This document shows, one piece after another, positions 10,278-20,676 of a stretch of DNA of 64,000 bases. Positions within the stretch are counted from its first letter, which is position 1; each line of letters begins with the position of its first letter. Location: the NCBI GenBank assembly GCA_003008705.1, contig PDUO01000028.1, forward strand, positions 441,214 through 505,213, read 5' to 3'. The DNA is from Pezicula radicicola. Lineage: Eukaryota > Ascomycota > Leotiomycetes > Helotiales > Dermateaceae. A program made the translations under genes and the position numbers. The notes beneath the pieces are model-generated. The model saw only the letters and a program-made list of their open reading frames with translations, searched no databases and was not told the origin of the DNA.

Positions 10278-10821
10278 TTAAGGAAGGGTGTTCTTCATAT
10301 GAGCAAACGAGGGAAAGATACCGCCCAACATGATTGCTATAGCTTGGCCTTCATAATAGGCATCGAAACCAAAATACACAAAAGATCCCAGGCACTTAAC
10401 AAGAATGACGAAGTACGATCCATATAAGCCAAATCCTGCTCTGTTCATCATTGGATACTAACAAATTCAATTAGCTAGGAATATTAATGACTCTGATCAT
10501 TACTTACCCCGAGATGCAGGTTCCTCCCCACCCGGCCACAGAGTACCGTTATGATTCCAGCATTGACCGCACCGACGAGGACGGCACCACATGCTTGACC
10601 GGCAGTCCATCCAAGAGCCATGAGACTGCTACCAAGTTGCCAAGCAGTATTGTTGAACACACTGATCATCCAATACGCAAAGTATGCTCTTGCTGTATAT
10701 ATACGTACGCTCGTCTTTCATAATTGGGTACAAGTCACGATTGCCCCATCGTGTTGGACCACGATTTGTATAAATATCGTCTTTGGATTTACCCCCAAAA
10801 GAATTTCAGGATCTGCTCCAT
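10278..10821 (-). pseudogene. NCS1 nucleobase permease relic (5' half only)
   Basis: Reading the minus strand, separate segments match the N-terminal third of fungal NCS1 (Fur4/Dal4-type uracil-allantoin) permeases: GPTRWGNRDLYPIMKDERTY near 10730-10785, then AYFAYWMISVFNNTAWQLG and SSLMALGWTAGQACGAVLVG (10560-10690), then after a short intron YPMMNRAGFGLYGSYFVILV and EGQAIAIMLGGIFPSFAHMK. The expected order is kept, but a stop follows immediately at NTLP (10278-10280) and nothing after it continues the roughly 12-TM protein. The start codon is also unclear: the in-frame extension upstream hits a stop, and the ATG at 10821 is out of frame without a further splice. This is a truncated gene. 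Confidence 0.7.
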
Positions 10822-11450
10822 GTCGAAAAAGATGGGTCGATATAATACCTTTATAGTTTTAGTTAAACTCCATAAATCAAGAATAATACCAACAGAACGA
10901 TCCTAATGGTTCAGCAGTTTAGCAAGATTTATATAACGTTCATTATCTTGACAACGGATTTCACACTGGCCAAAATGCTTATCTATCTGTGTCGTTTCCA
11001 CCTATTCACGCACAGGAAATAAGTCATTGTTGGCTAATATTATGGTTGTTATGGCCATGATGGCCGTGAAAGCGAGTTGGCCGCGATAACACATCGGATT
11101 ACGAACTGCTCGCCAAACCTGCCGGCACTCCAAACGGCCAAGTCGTCCTAACAACATCGGCTGATGGCACTGAAGGCTTCTCACGGCCTTAGCATATCTC
11201 AATAGCTTTGTGGGTTTATAAGACACTGTCTTCAGCCGAAACAAAATCTTGACTCCCTGGATTGCGACTTCAGCGGTAGGTCAGAAGTGTGGCTACAACA
11301 GAGGAGCTCTATATTCATAAGGTGCAAAGACGGCCTGAATATATACAAGCCATTGCCTTGGGTTCTGCATCTTGGAAACCCTGTACAAGACACTAGCTGA
11401 ATCCATTTTCTCCCTAATCAACAAGATCGAGCCGCCAGCTGTACAGTATA
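10822..11450. other. Divergent region between permease relic and monooxygenase
   Basis: About 630 bp with no convincing gene. A minus-strand frame at 11002-11244 ends in LANNDLFPVRE, faintly like an NCS1 N-terminus, but the rest of it is unrecognisable. It presumably holds the promoter of the downstream monooxygenase. Confidence 0.4.
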
Positions 11451-13092
11451 ATGTCTTCAATAACCACTGATCCAGTGGCCGCAAAGCCCTTGAAGCGCAT
11501 ATATCTCAGTTTCTTCGAGACCGCATGCACAGGAAATCATGTCTGTCCAGGCCAATGGAGGTAAGCTAACACGAGAGGAGAATATCCTTCCTACTCCCCG
11601 TGTCCTATATTCAAAAATCTGACACGATGCAGTGCCCCAAACGACAACGCACGCACCAAAGATCGCCTGCCTTACTATCTGAACCTCGCTCGCCTAGCAG
11701 AAGAGGGTAAGATAAGTTGTGTCTTCTTCGCAGATGCATATGGAGGCCATGATGTGTATCAAGGTAAAATAGACGCAACACTCAAATCCGGCACCCAAGT
11801 TGCGCAGCTGGATCCTATGGTTATTATCCCAGCCATGGCAGCAGTCACTGACACTGTGGCATTTGCTGTCACGGGAAGCACGAGTTATCTGAATCCATAT
11901 ACGAATGCACGCACCCTAAGCACACTTGATCATTTGACAAATGGTCGGCTTGCATGGAACATAGTGACGAGCTGGAGCAAGGCGGCAGCAAAAGCACTCG
12001 GAAAAGACGATGTGGTAATGGAACATTGTCATGTCTTAAACTCATGCACTGCTGATGATCGTCCAGATTCCTCACGATGAAAGATACGTGATGGCAGACG
12101 AAAATATGGATGTCATGTACAAGTGCGTATAGTTCAGAACACTGGCTCAGTCCGTTCTGTTGGAGCCGCCGTTTGCTGACTCCTACAGGCTATGGGAAAG
12201 TTCTTGGGCACCAGATGCAGCAATATGGGATGCAACAACACGCACCGCATATGATCCATCCAAAGTTTGCAAGGTCAACCACGAAGGCAAATACTTCAAG
12301 ATCTCAGCAACTGGCCAAGCACATCCATCACCTCAACGGACCCCGGTTCTCTTTCAAGCCGGCACCTCTAAAGCTGGGACCGCATTCTCAGCCAAACACG
12401 CAGAATGCGTGTTCACAACAGGTCTCTATCCCTCTCAAGTAGCATCTTCAATAGCAGCTGCTCGCCAAGCAGCAGCAGAACAAGGCAGAGATCCAGCCTC
12501 GATCAAGTTCTTTCAGGGTTTCACACCCATTATTGGAAAGACACTCGAAGAAGCTGAAGAGAAGTACAGAATTGCGATGGAGCATGCGGACCTCGTTGGA
12601 GCCTTAGCACAATTCTCATCATATACTGGAGTAGACCTGAGTAAATTTCCTATGGATGAACCATTCTCATTCTCGGAATCCCCGGGAGAAGCCGCGGTGC
12701 ATTCAGCTATCAAGAATATTGCTGCCTCATCATCTGTCGTTGGACCCTGGACGCCCCGACGATTCGCACAAAAGGTTGCCATTGGAGGATTCAGTCCCGC
12801 ACCCGTTGGGACACCTGAAATGGTTGCCGATATAATGGAACAGTGGGTTAGGGAGGCCGATGTAGATGGCTTTAACCTGAGCTATGTTAGCAATCCGGGG
12901 AGTTGGGAGGATGTTGTTTATTTGCTTCGCCCTGAATTGGTTAAGAGGGGTTTGATGTGGGAGGATTATGATGTTCCTGGAGGGACTTTTCGGGAGAACT
13001 TGCAGGGTAAGGGGAAGACGACTCTGTCGGATAGGCATTACGGAGCCAAATTCAAGTACAGAGAGGTCTCTGAGAATGGTATTCCTTCGTGA
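11451..13092 (+). CDS. NtaA/SnaA/DszA-type flavin-dependent monooxygenase
   Basis: Bacterial-luciferase-like (LLM) flavin monooxygenase of the nitrilotriacetate monooxygenase component A group, about 483 residues. These enzymes use FMNH2 from a separate reductase and O2 to cleave C-N or C-S bonds. Exons 11451-11560, 11633-12014, 12067-12122 and 12189-13092 join in phase; all three introns are short with ...CAG acceptors. Family landmarks follow in order: the strand LKRIYLSFFETACTGNH, RLPYYLNLARLAEEGK, FFADAYGGHDVYQG, the region LTNGRLAWNIVTS, IPHDERYVMADE, WDATTRTAYDPSKV, GQAHPSPQRTPVLFQAG, and the C-terminal VDGFNLSY. The substrate cannot be deduced. The gene is divergent from a nucleobase permease relic, so a nitrogen-scavenging role is possible but unproven. 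Confidence 0.9.
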
Positions 13093-13418
13093 AGACGCAT
13101 AGAATATCACCAGGGAAAGGCTGTCGTAAATCGGATCATACTTTCAGACAGACGATAATGAAACACCTAAATGATTAGCGTTCAAGTCAACCTGATCATA
13201 GGAAACGATCATAGTTAGTCTATTCGTACTTCAGAGTTATCTTACTATTGACCCTAGCCGATAACAATACAATGTAACTTGATGCTAGCACTTAAAACGA
13301 GCCATGAAAGTGAAGGCTAGTAAAACATATATGATCACGTGGTCGAAACCATTCCATTCCATCTTGTTAGGAACAAATCCAATCGATCAAACAATTGATG
13401 CTTCTCTATAGATCTAAT
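13093..13418. other. Convergent 3' intergenic region
   Basis: Lies between the 3' ends of the monooxygenase and the YCII gene. No coding frame or RNA gene is seen. Confidence 0.5.
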
Positions 13419-13995
13419 CTATGGATTTCGGAAAGCGCACTTGAAGGGGTATATCTGAATCTACAAACACAAAGTCAGCGAATTTCACAATTATCTCGTC
13501 TTAACCACGGAGTTCACTAAACACAACTCACCTTGCTAAAGTCCCAAACGTTATTCTCACTATACGTATCCTTCTTCAACTGTTCAATAACCTCCTCCTT
13601 TGAAGCTGCAACAGCAACCATAACGCTCCCCAAGATCTTCAATCCCTCACCCTCCTTCGGTACATCTTCCAAGAAAGCCCCTATTCCCTCACCGTTAGTA
13701 CCCCTTCTTCTCATGCAACCACGAGCAATATAACATACCTCCCATCTTCCAGAATCCAGACTCAACATCAGGCTTAAGTCCCTCGAGATGCTTTCTGCTT
13801 ATAGTTAGCTTGAAAGATCGGGGAACAGGAGGGGCAGACGTACGGACGAATTTCCATACGCTTGGCTAATGCACCGGCATTATCGGGTAAGACGACGATC
13901 CATTCGAATTTCTCAGGTGCGGTAGCCATTGTTCTTCTTGTTAAGTGAGGGAGGTTTCTTTGGAAGAGTATGGAGGTTGTTTTAAGGGAGAACAT
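13419..13995 (-). CDS. YCII-domain protein, possibly mitochondrial
   Basis: Small protein of the YCII (YciI-like, dimeric alpha-beta barrel) family, about 132 residues. Exons 13844-13995, 13739-13794, 13532-13680 and 13419-13460 restore the family sequence with continuous phase: KFEWIVVLPDNAGAL, then RPKHLEGLKPDVESGFWKMG, EVPKEGEGLKI-like DVPKEGEGLKILGSV, and a C-terminus VWDFSKIQIYPFK. Without splicing the frame is interrupted, which supports the introns. A 22-residue N-terminal extension lacking acidic residues and rich in Arg/Ser/Thr precedes the internal MATAPEKF and looks like a mitochondrial presequence; translation from the second ATG (13929) would give a cytosolic form. YCII proteins are thought to act on small molecules, but fungal ones have no defined reaction. 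Confidence 0.85.
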
Positions 13996-14526
13996 GGTTA
14001 GGAGTTGAGATGGAGAAGAGATGAAGTTTGGTGGAAGGTGGGGTATGTGGAGGTTTTCCGATCGGAGGTGGGGTGGATTTCTTGGTGTTTTACATTCACT
14101 CCCGATTTCCGAGGTTATGTGTCATGTGATTTAAAATATAAAGCAGTATGTTTTTCCTTGGTCTCTCTGTATTTGATCTTGGATGTGCTTTCCTTTTTGC
14201 TGATATTTCCGTAAGCTTTAAAACAAATTGAAATCTTTCTCATTCACAGACGTAGGTCATTTCTGAGTTAAGCGATTCTTCAAAAGGGGTACTCGCTTAG
14301 CTATTTTGTACGCCACCCACGGATGCTTACCTACTTAAATGCTGGCCGGGGACTTCCGTCTTGAAAAACTTGGAGAAAAAATATTCATAAGTGTCATTAT
14401 GCACCATTGAAACCTTCCAAGACATGAAGGTACCACAAACCTGGATCCCAATCTTCCCCTTGCTGAATTCATCCAAAAGAGAAATCACCTTGCAAGACCG
14501 TCCCAGCAAACCAAGCAGTACTAAAT
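13996..14526. other. Intergenic
   Basis: No gene recognised. The part next to 13995 is the probable promoter of the YCII gene; the rest is the 3' flank of the cysteine-rich protein gene. Confidence 0.45.
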
Positions 14527-15059
14527 CTATGCCACAAATTCTCTCTTGGGCAGCTTGTTTGGAAGACACATGCAAGTGTATTGAGCTGAGTTCCAGCCAT
14601 ACGTATACCCATCAGCACATTTGACAGTAAGTCCAACACATAGATCCCCAGTAGCAAGACAACCACAAGCTATTAAGAAACAGAGGTCAGCTCTAGCAAA
14701 ATACAAACATAGAATCCACAAGTGACAAAATTTAGAAGTAAATAGTAGGCAACATACCATTCTTTGTTTTATTCCAGCCATAGTATGGAGCACCGACAGG
14801 ACATTCTGGGCCCGGAGGACAATGTCTCTCCGCACAGTTGTAGCTGCATGGGATTGCGTTGGGGTCGTGTGCTGAAGGGGGAATGCAGGCGATATCACAA
14901 TGAAGGCCCAATGGATTGCAAGTTGCTGGTAGGAATTGCTCGTTTTTAGTTTATTTATTACGGAAATATGAAGCTGATTGAGTGTTTTGGGGGTTGCTTA
15001 CTGGCGTTTGTACTGCTGAGAATGGCTGCTGCCAAGAGACTGAAGAAAATAGCCTTCAT
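14527..15059 (-). CDS. Small cysteine-rich secreted protein (effector-like)
   Basis: Predicted 122-residue secreted protein. Exons 15002-15059, 14758-14925 and 14527-14669 join in phase. The first exon is almost exactly the signal peptide, MKAIFFSLLAAAILSSTNA. The mature part has 13 cysteines in about 100 residues, for instance TCNPLGLHCDIACIP, CSYNCAERHCPPGPEC, ACGCLATGDLC and TCMCLPNK. The motif YYGWN/YGWN occurs once in each half (APYYGWNKTKN, YTYGWNSAQYTC), which hints at an internal duplication with one copy per exon. One N-x-T site is present. Small size, signal peptide and cysteine density fit apoplastic effectors or cell-wall proteins; I do not recognise a named family. The 3' splice site of intron 1 was chosen at 14926 because the nearer AG breaks the frame. 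Confidence 0.75.
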
Positions 15060-16993
15060 TTCGGAAGCTTGAGTTTGGCGTTATGGGTTTGTCAAATACA
15101 GCGGACAAGGGATGGGATAGCTTTTTTTAAAAAAGAAAAGAAGCTTTTGAGTGTGCAGTTGGAATCCGCAAGTGCTGAGAAAAAGTAATTTATACTTTAC
15201 AGAAGCATTAGCTCTGTTAGCTGGAGCTGAATTCCCAATACGAGGTCCAAAGCATCTTGTGATGTCGTGGTGGGCACTTATTGGATCAGCAGTACCAACA
15301 GAGAGGTCACCTACAGAAGCTTTTACATATTTGTACAACTAACATAAGACCTAACACTGTGCCTTGCCGGTTAGATTTATTGAGGCTGAATTTCGCTTCA
15401 AAAATCTGGGGTTGGAAATACGAACCAATTGGCTACGTTTGGGGTAAGCATAGTGTAACTTTCAGGAATATGGATATGGGCATTGCTCCAATAATGAATC
15501 CGATCCAATTATTAGCTGCAACTGCAACCACTTGGGTAGGACACCGGGTAATATTATTTGTGAGCTGTCAACATGACTCCTTTTTTTTTCTACCAACGAC
15601 GCAACGACCAGCTTCAAGCTCACATTTCGTTCATTGCTTTTACAGCAATATTGTGGCCTTTACACTTATCAGGACGTTGGTTACATATGTTGCACTGCAT
15701 TGCTTCCCTCCGCTTTCCCCTCAGGCATACAGTTTTCAGACTCAACAATTTACTGCAAACTTTATTCTCGACTTGAGTCAATGTAGACAGTACTAGAAAA
15801 TAGAACCTATCGCTGTAAACACCAGTCGGCAATCCAGAACTCAAGTTCGTCTTGCATACACAAAAAATTTCAGTAAAATAGCCAGCTTCACGAATCACTG
15901 CAGAAAGTTACTCAGTTATCACATTAGAGCAAATTAGAGTTCCTGGCTTTACGAGGTGTCTCTTCCAGAAACGGTTGCAAAGTTAAATGTCAGTTTCAAG
16001 GAAACTCAATGGACAACCGAATATACGTAAGTTCGTATTAACAAAAAAGACTTTCAAACTTGCTAGAAATTCGTCACTTTTTAAGTGCGAATCCGAATTC
16101 ATTTCCTGAATACACTACATGTTTGGCAAAATTCCAGCTGATTCTTTATGAGAACCAAACATACGCCCGATTTGGAAACCATGGGCCCTTCGGATATAAT
16201 TCAAACCTACTTGCTCCAAACCAACACTTTCGGCACTTTTTTGTAGTGTCCAATATAACATTTGGCTATAGACACCATGCTGCACTAATTCTTTTACTAC
16301 TTAACATACTGAGAAGTAGGTGAATTTGCAAGCACCATTCCCACTTCAGTGGAATATCTTTTCTGACATCAAAACCATATCTAATCTTGAACTCTCAAAC
16401 TTAGTGACCGTAATACAACAGCTCTTGAACCACGATTTCGTCGATTTGCCTTGTTCTTCTCATACTGTGTAAAATTCAAAATTGTTCCCTTAGTGATCAC
16501 CTAACCTGCTATATTCACACCTGGCTCGCTTACACTCTTTCCATGTTGATCGGCTCGGCGCGTCCCGTCGCGTCTTGTTTCAACAACACAGGATTTCCCC
16601 AGAAGATCGATATAGGTCTGAAGGCCCTTCAGAAGTTGAGGAAGAGTCGGAAAAGGAATCGGAGCTTGAGATTGTAGTCAGCATTTCATCTGGCAATGAC
16701 TCCGAGGTGTACACAGAATCTGAACCCCCGAGTTCTGCTAGTATTGTTGCTTTGAACTGAGCTTCGCATAGCAACAGCCGTAGAGGAGTTTCGAGGGTCT
16801 GTCCCTGCGAGTTGGGACTTTGAAAAGCTGGGAGATCAGTTAAGTTGGTGAATATTGAGGCAGGCAATAAAAAGCACCAAGAGAGATTGAAATTGAATCT
16901 AGTCTACTGTTGGTGTTCCACAAACGTAGCACATCAAAATAATTTCTACGCAAGCCTCCTTCCATCCTACTCTTGGTCCCTCTAACCCCTAAT
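15060..16993. other. 1.9-kb gene-free stretch
   Basis: Upstream flank of the secreted protein, then AT-rich DNA. Short frames occur on both strands but none has a family motif, consistent introns or good codon use. A minus-strand frame at 15620-15898 ends in MQCNICNQRPDKCKGHN, a faint CxxC pattern that could be a relic. Confidence 0.45.
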
Positions 16994-18795
16994 CTACAAA
17001 ACCCTCTTGGTAGCACGACAAGTAAAATCCTGCGGTTTAACAAACCAATGATTACCACAATTCCACTCCCCCTGATTCTCCAAGTGAATATCCATATGTC
17101 GAACGACCTGCGGAATAGCCTTCGATATTTCAAGCAAGCTAATATTCTTTCCGATACAAGTTCGTGAACCCTGGCCAAACTAAAAGTCGAAAACAATCAG
17201 TTATCATCCTGTACATCTTTTGGATTTTGTGTCAGGTAAGAGCAGAAGACTTACGGCAAAGGAATAAGCTTCTCGTGCACTAGATGATTCCTTTTCTAAC
17301 CACCTCTCCGGTCGGAATAGATACGCATCACTGCCAAAGACCTGGCGGTTTCGATGAGCAACCCATGAGTTAATTCCAACCGTAGTCTATCAAAATTTAG
17401 CCGTAAACTCAGTAAAACATGTTCTAAAAAAGTGAACTTACGCCTTCAGGAAAATAACGACCTAACATTTCCTTTCCACCTTTCGGTACAATTCTAGGCA
17501 TAGTGAAACCAGTAGCGGGGTGGATGCGAAGACCCTCTTTGATGACAGCTTGCAAATACGGCAAATTCTGTGCTTGTTGAAAGGTGATAGGATCCGATAT
17601 CGTCCCATCTCTAGAAGCTGCATCGAGCTCGTCTCGCAATTTTGCCATAGTAGCCGGAGTCTTGCAAAGGTAATAGAGAATTGCGCTAAGAGAGATAGCT
17701 GTCGTATCTGAACCAGCAGCAACGTTTTGTGATATCGATGTTAGAATATCCGTATTACTCATCTTGGATGGGTTCTCCTGTTGAACTTTCACGAACTTGG
17801 AAATGAAATCTGAGGGTCCATCGTCGGGAACCTTCTCATATTTACGAGTTTCGAGCATTTCGCTGACGTAAGCCGTAACAAATGCATTTCCTTTTACCTC
17901 ACCACTGAATCTTTGGATAGAACCGAGTATGAATTGGTGCCAGAAAGGACATATTAATCCGACTACGCTGGAATACAGCATTACATGGTCGAGTTGTTTC
18001 ATAATGCCGTGCACATCTTCGCCCTCATCAAGAAATCCTAGTCTTTTGGAAAACTATTCATATTAGTAAGAATAGAATCAGAAGTAAAGGGCTTAAAATT
18101 ACAGTTATCTTCCCGATCATATCGAATGCATAGCATTGGAACCACTGACCCATATTGAATGTGACACCGGAGGAAGCAAAATCCGACAATTGTTGGAGAA
18201 AAATCGTGGTACATTCGTCAACGTATGGTTCGTATGATACTAGACTGGACATTGAGTAGGCCGAGGCTGTCTTTCTTCGGAGCTCGCTGTGACTTTTTGG
18301 GTTGAGGTCATTGAATAGGTTCTTGACACTTGGATCTGAGTGTCCCCAGGGAAGATACCATGTAGCCTAGAATTAAACAAAGATCTTAGCTACCATAATG
18401 ATAACCAAAGAGACAGTCGTACTTTTGTGAAAGCTGTTCCATGACCATAAATTATCTTTGCCGCATTTGGGTCATCGATACTATACTGGCCGGGAGCAAT
18501 GCGAACAATAGCACCTATGACTGTCAGTGCAAGACCAAATGGCAAAGCTTGTTAGGGAAAATATAGATAGCTTACCATATTGCTCGTGTAGTTCTACGTT
18601 TGTCTTATGAAAGTCTCCCTTCAAATACTGGCGCAATAGCCAGAGACGAGTAAATCTGGCAATCAACGGTCCTGGTACATCTTTCAAAGGATCGGCAGCT
18701 AACTGGAACGCCCATTTGAAGAGATAAAGTAAAATAACGATCAAAAAAATCTCTTTCACTCCAATTCGCTCTGAAACTAGCTGCAAGATCGACAT
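16994..18795 (-). CDS. Cytochrome P450 monooxygenase
   Basis: Microsomal P450, about 501 residues, from six exons: 18576-18795, 18423-18514, 18103-18366, 17442-18053, 17255-17386 and 16994-17179, with continuous phase. An N-terminal membrane anchor (about residues 16-32) is followed by the proline-rich hinge DPLKDVPGP. Diagnostic motifs are all present: the oxygen-binding helix AAGSDTTA (about 304-311), the ExxR of helix K in KEGLR (364-367), FRPERW (420-425) and the haem loop FGQGSRTCIGKN with the thiolate Cys448. The sequence resembles the fungal group that includes pisatin demethylase-like (CYP57/CYP60-type) enzymes, but the substrate is unknown. No partner biosynthetic genes flank it; both sides are gene-poor. 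Confidence 0.92.
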
Positions 18796-20676
18796 ATTGT
18801 TCGGAGCTCAGCGCACGCTGATTCGTGAGCTCGGAAACAGTGTTTCGGCTGAGGAAAATGAGAGCTTAGACTTCAAGGTTTAAAAAAGCCCCAAAGCTTG
18901 CGTTGTATCTAAGTACATACTTTGCCATATATAAGAAGAAAATGCAATTGTGGACTTGCACATACTTGCGGGAAGTGACCAGTTTCGGTATTGAGACAAG
19001 TCCGAAGCTCGAAGAAAGAGCTTACAAATGGTAGGTATAACATCTCGAATTTGCATTTGTAACCAAACTACAGTGCATAATAGGAGCAGACAATCGTATG
19101 TCGTCCTGCATGCTGTCGCATAGCCTCAAGTAATTCATCGCACTCGTTCTTGTGTCGTTCGTACTCGTAAATAATTTAAACGATGGACTTAGAAAAAGCC
19201 CGAGTACCGAACCCTAACCAGGCACAAGGTATAGACTTGACTTCACAGTTTTCTGGGGTACCCGAAAGCTTCAGATACTCCGCACCAATTGATGGCCTGC
19301 TTTACGAAGCTGAGTGTATCGCGCCCACATGCCGTCGACGATCTCCACACTTTAAAGTAGCTGTCAGATCGCGAGGTCAAAGATCAACTTTCCACCGAAC
19401 TGTACCGTACGAAGACATTTTACCATGCATAATCATACGAATGCCGAGTCAAACCCGAAGATCCAAGTCCAATGCCGAACAGTTACTCCGTACTACCTAC
19501 CAGCGTAAGTAATGATTTTCAGGATACCTAGAAATACTGGCATTGCGGAACATGTTGAAATGCCGATGGAAAACAAAGATGTGGGGTAGATATCACGAAA
19601 TCACGAACAACGGAGACTTAAACTACTACAGTAGAAGAAGATGAAGGGAAACCGTTCACTGAGGTCACCATTTATGGAAGTAATGGCGCAGTCCCTCAGT
19701 TTTCACAAGTAAGCTCATTTCAACCCCGGAGGAATGCAGTCAAAACGAAATATGATGCTTTAATCCCTGTTCAGTGTCTGGTTCATTGTAAAAGAATACT
19801 TATAACTTGGCCCAGTATACAGTCTCTTTCAAAACCGGCTTCCCTCCTCTTTTACTACACAGAAAAAGGTTTTACAGTCCCTCATTAAGACCTCATTCAA
19901 GCAACTCATCGTTGAATAAAGTGCGCAAGCAGAGTTCCAAGTTTGCAGAAGAAACACAAAAGTGTACTGTATCAATTGCTTTGTGAGAAATCATCCTAAG
20001 AAAGCCTATGCCGACTTTTAACATAAGCACCAAAGCTTAGAAAAACTGTCTGGCCCTTATCTATAGCGTCTCCTCCTATTTCCTACTCTATATTTTCAAC
20101 ATTGTCTTCCTTGACACCCTAACCTCTCTCATCTCAAGTCCCCTTTACAATCCTAAAGTCGAAATTAGTAACTCGAACAAGAAATCAAAACTACAAGTTA
20201 TTTATATAATATTAAACAGGCAGCTTGCTATGAGCTGTAGGAGGTCAACGTTAGAGTTGAGAACTCAATAAGGCTGTATTGAGTTATAAGATATAGTCCC
20301 AAAGGCGAAAAACAATTAAAATTGTATTTAGCCTAACGTCCAGCGTTAATCCTGGTAAACTAATCTAAGCATCTGCATTCTAGTTGGACATGGGTAAGCA
20401 GAAGTTGTATTCCGACAACACGCATATCGGTCTATAACACAAAGTTATATAGGCTCTTACAAATTTCGAGCATATTTTTGTATACTTGTAACTGTTACTA
20501 ACCAACGTATGTTTATACTTAGCGTATTAGTAATAATGATTTAGGCGCTCAATAAAGAAGTCAAACGAGCTTTGCAATATATTTCAGTATCCTGCCCAGC
20601 AAATGACCTTTTCCTATTATATGTTCTGGAGAAACCTCAAATAACCTATCTCTCTCTATTAGGAGATTCTAAATAT
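18796..20676. other. 1.9-kb gene-poor stretch
   Basis: Contains the P450 promoter side. A plus-strand frame at 19183-19512 (109 codons, beginning MDLEKARVPNPNQAQG) has no recognised domain. From about 20140 to 20670 the sequence is AT-rich and rich in TTA/TAA/CTA, like RIP-damaged repeats. Confidence 0.45.

Noticed and set aside
11002..11244. Minus-strand frame ending LANNDLFPVRE, faintly like an NCS1 permease N-terminus
   Set aside because: The remaining 65 residues have no permease similarity, and a better N-terminal segment lies at about 10730-10785.
15620..15898. Minus-strand frame with CNICNQRPDKC, a possible zinc-finger relic
   Set aside because: Only one CxxC pair in a short frame with no other coding evidence.
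19183..19512. 109-codon plus-strand frame upstream of the P450
   Set aside because: No domain, no signal peptide, no supporting splice pattern; could be chance in a low-stop stretch.
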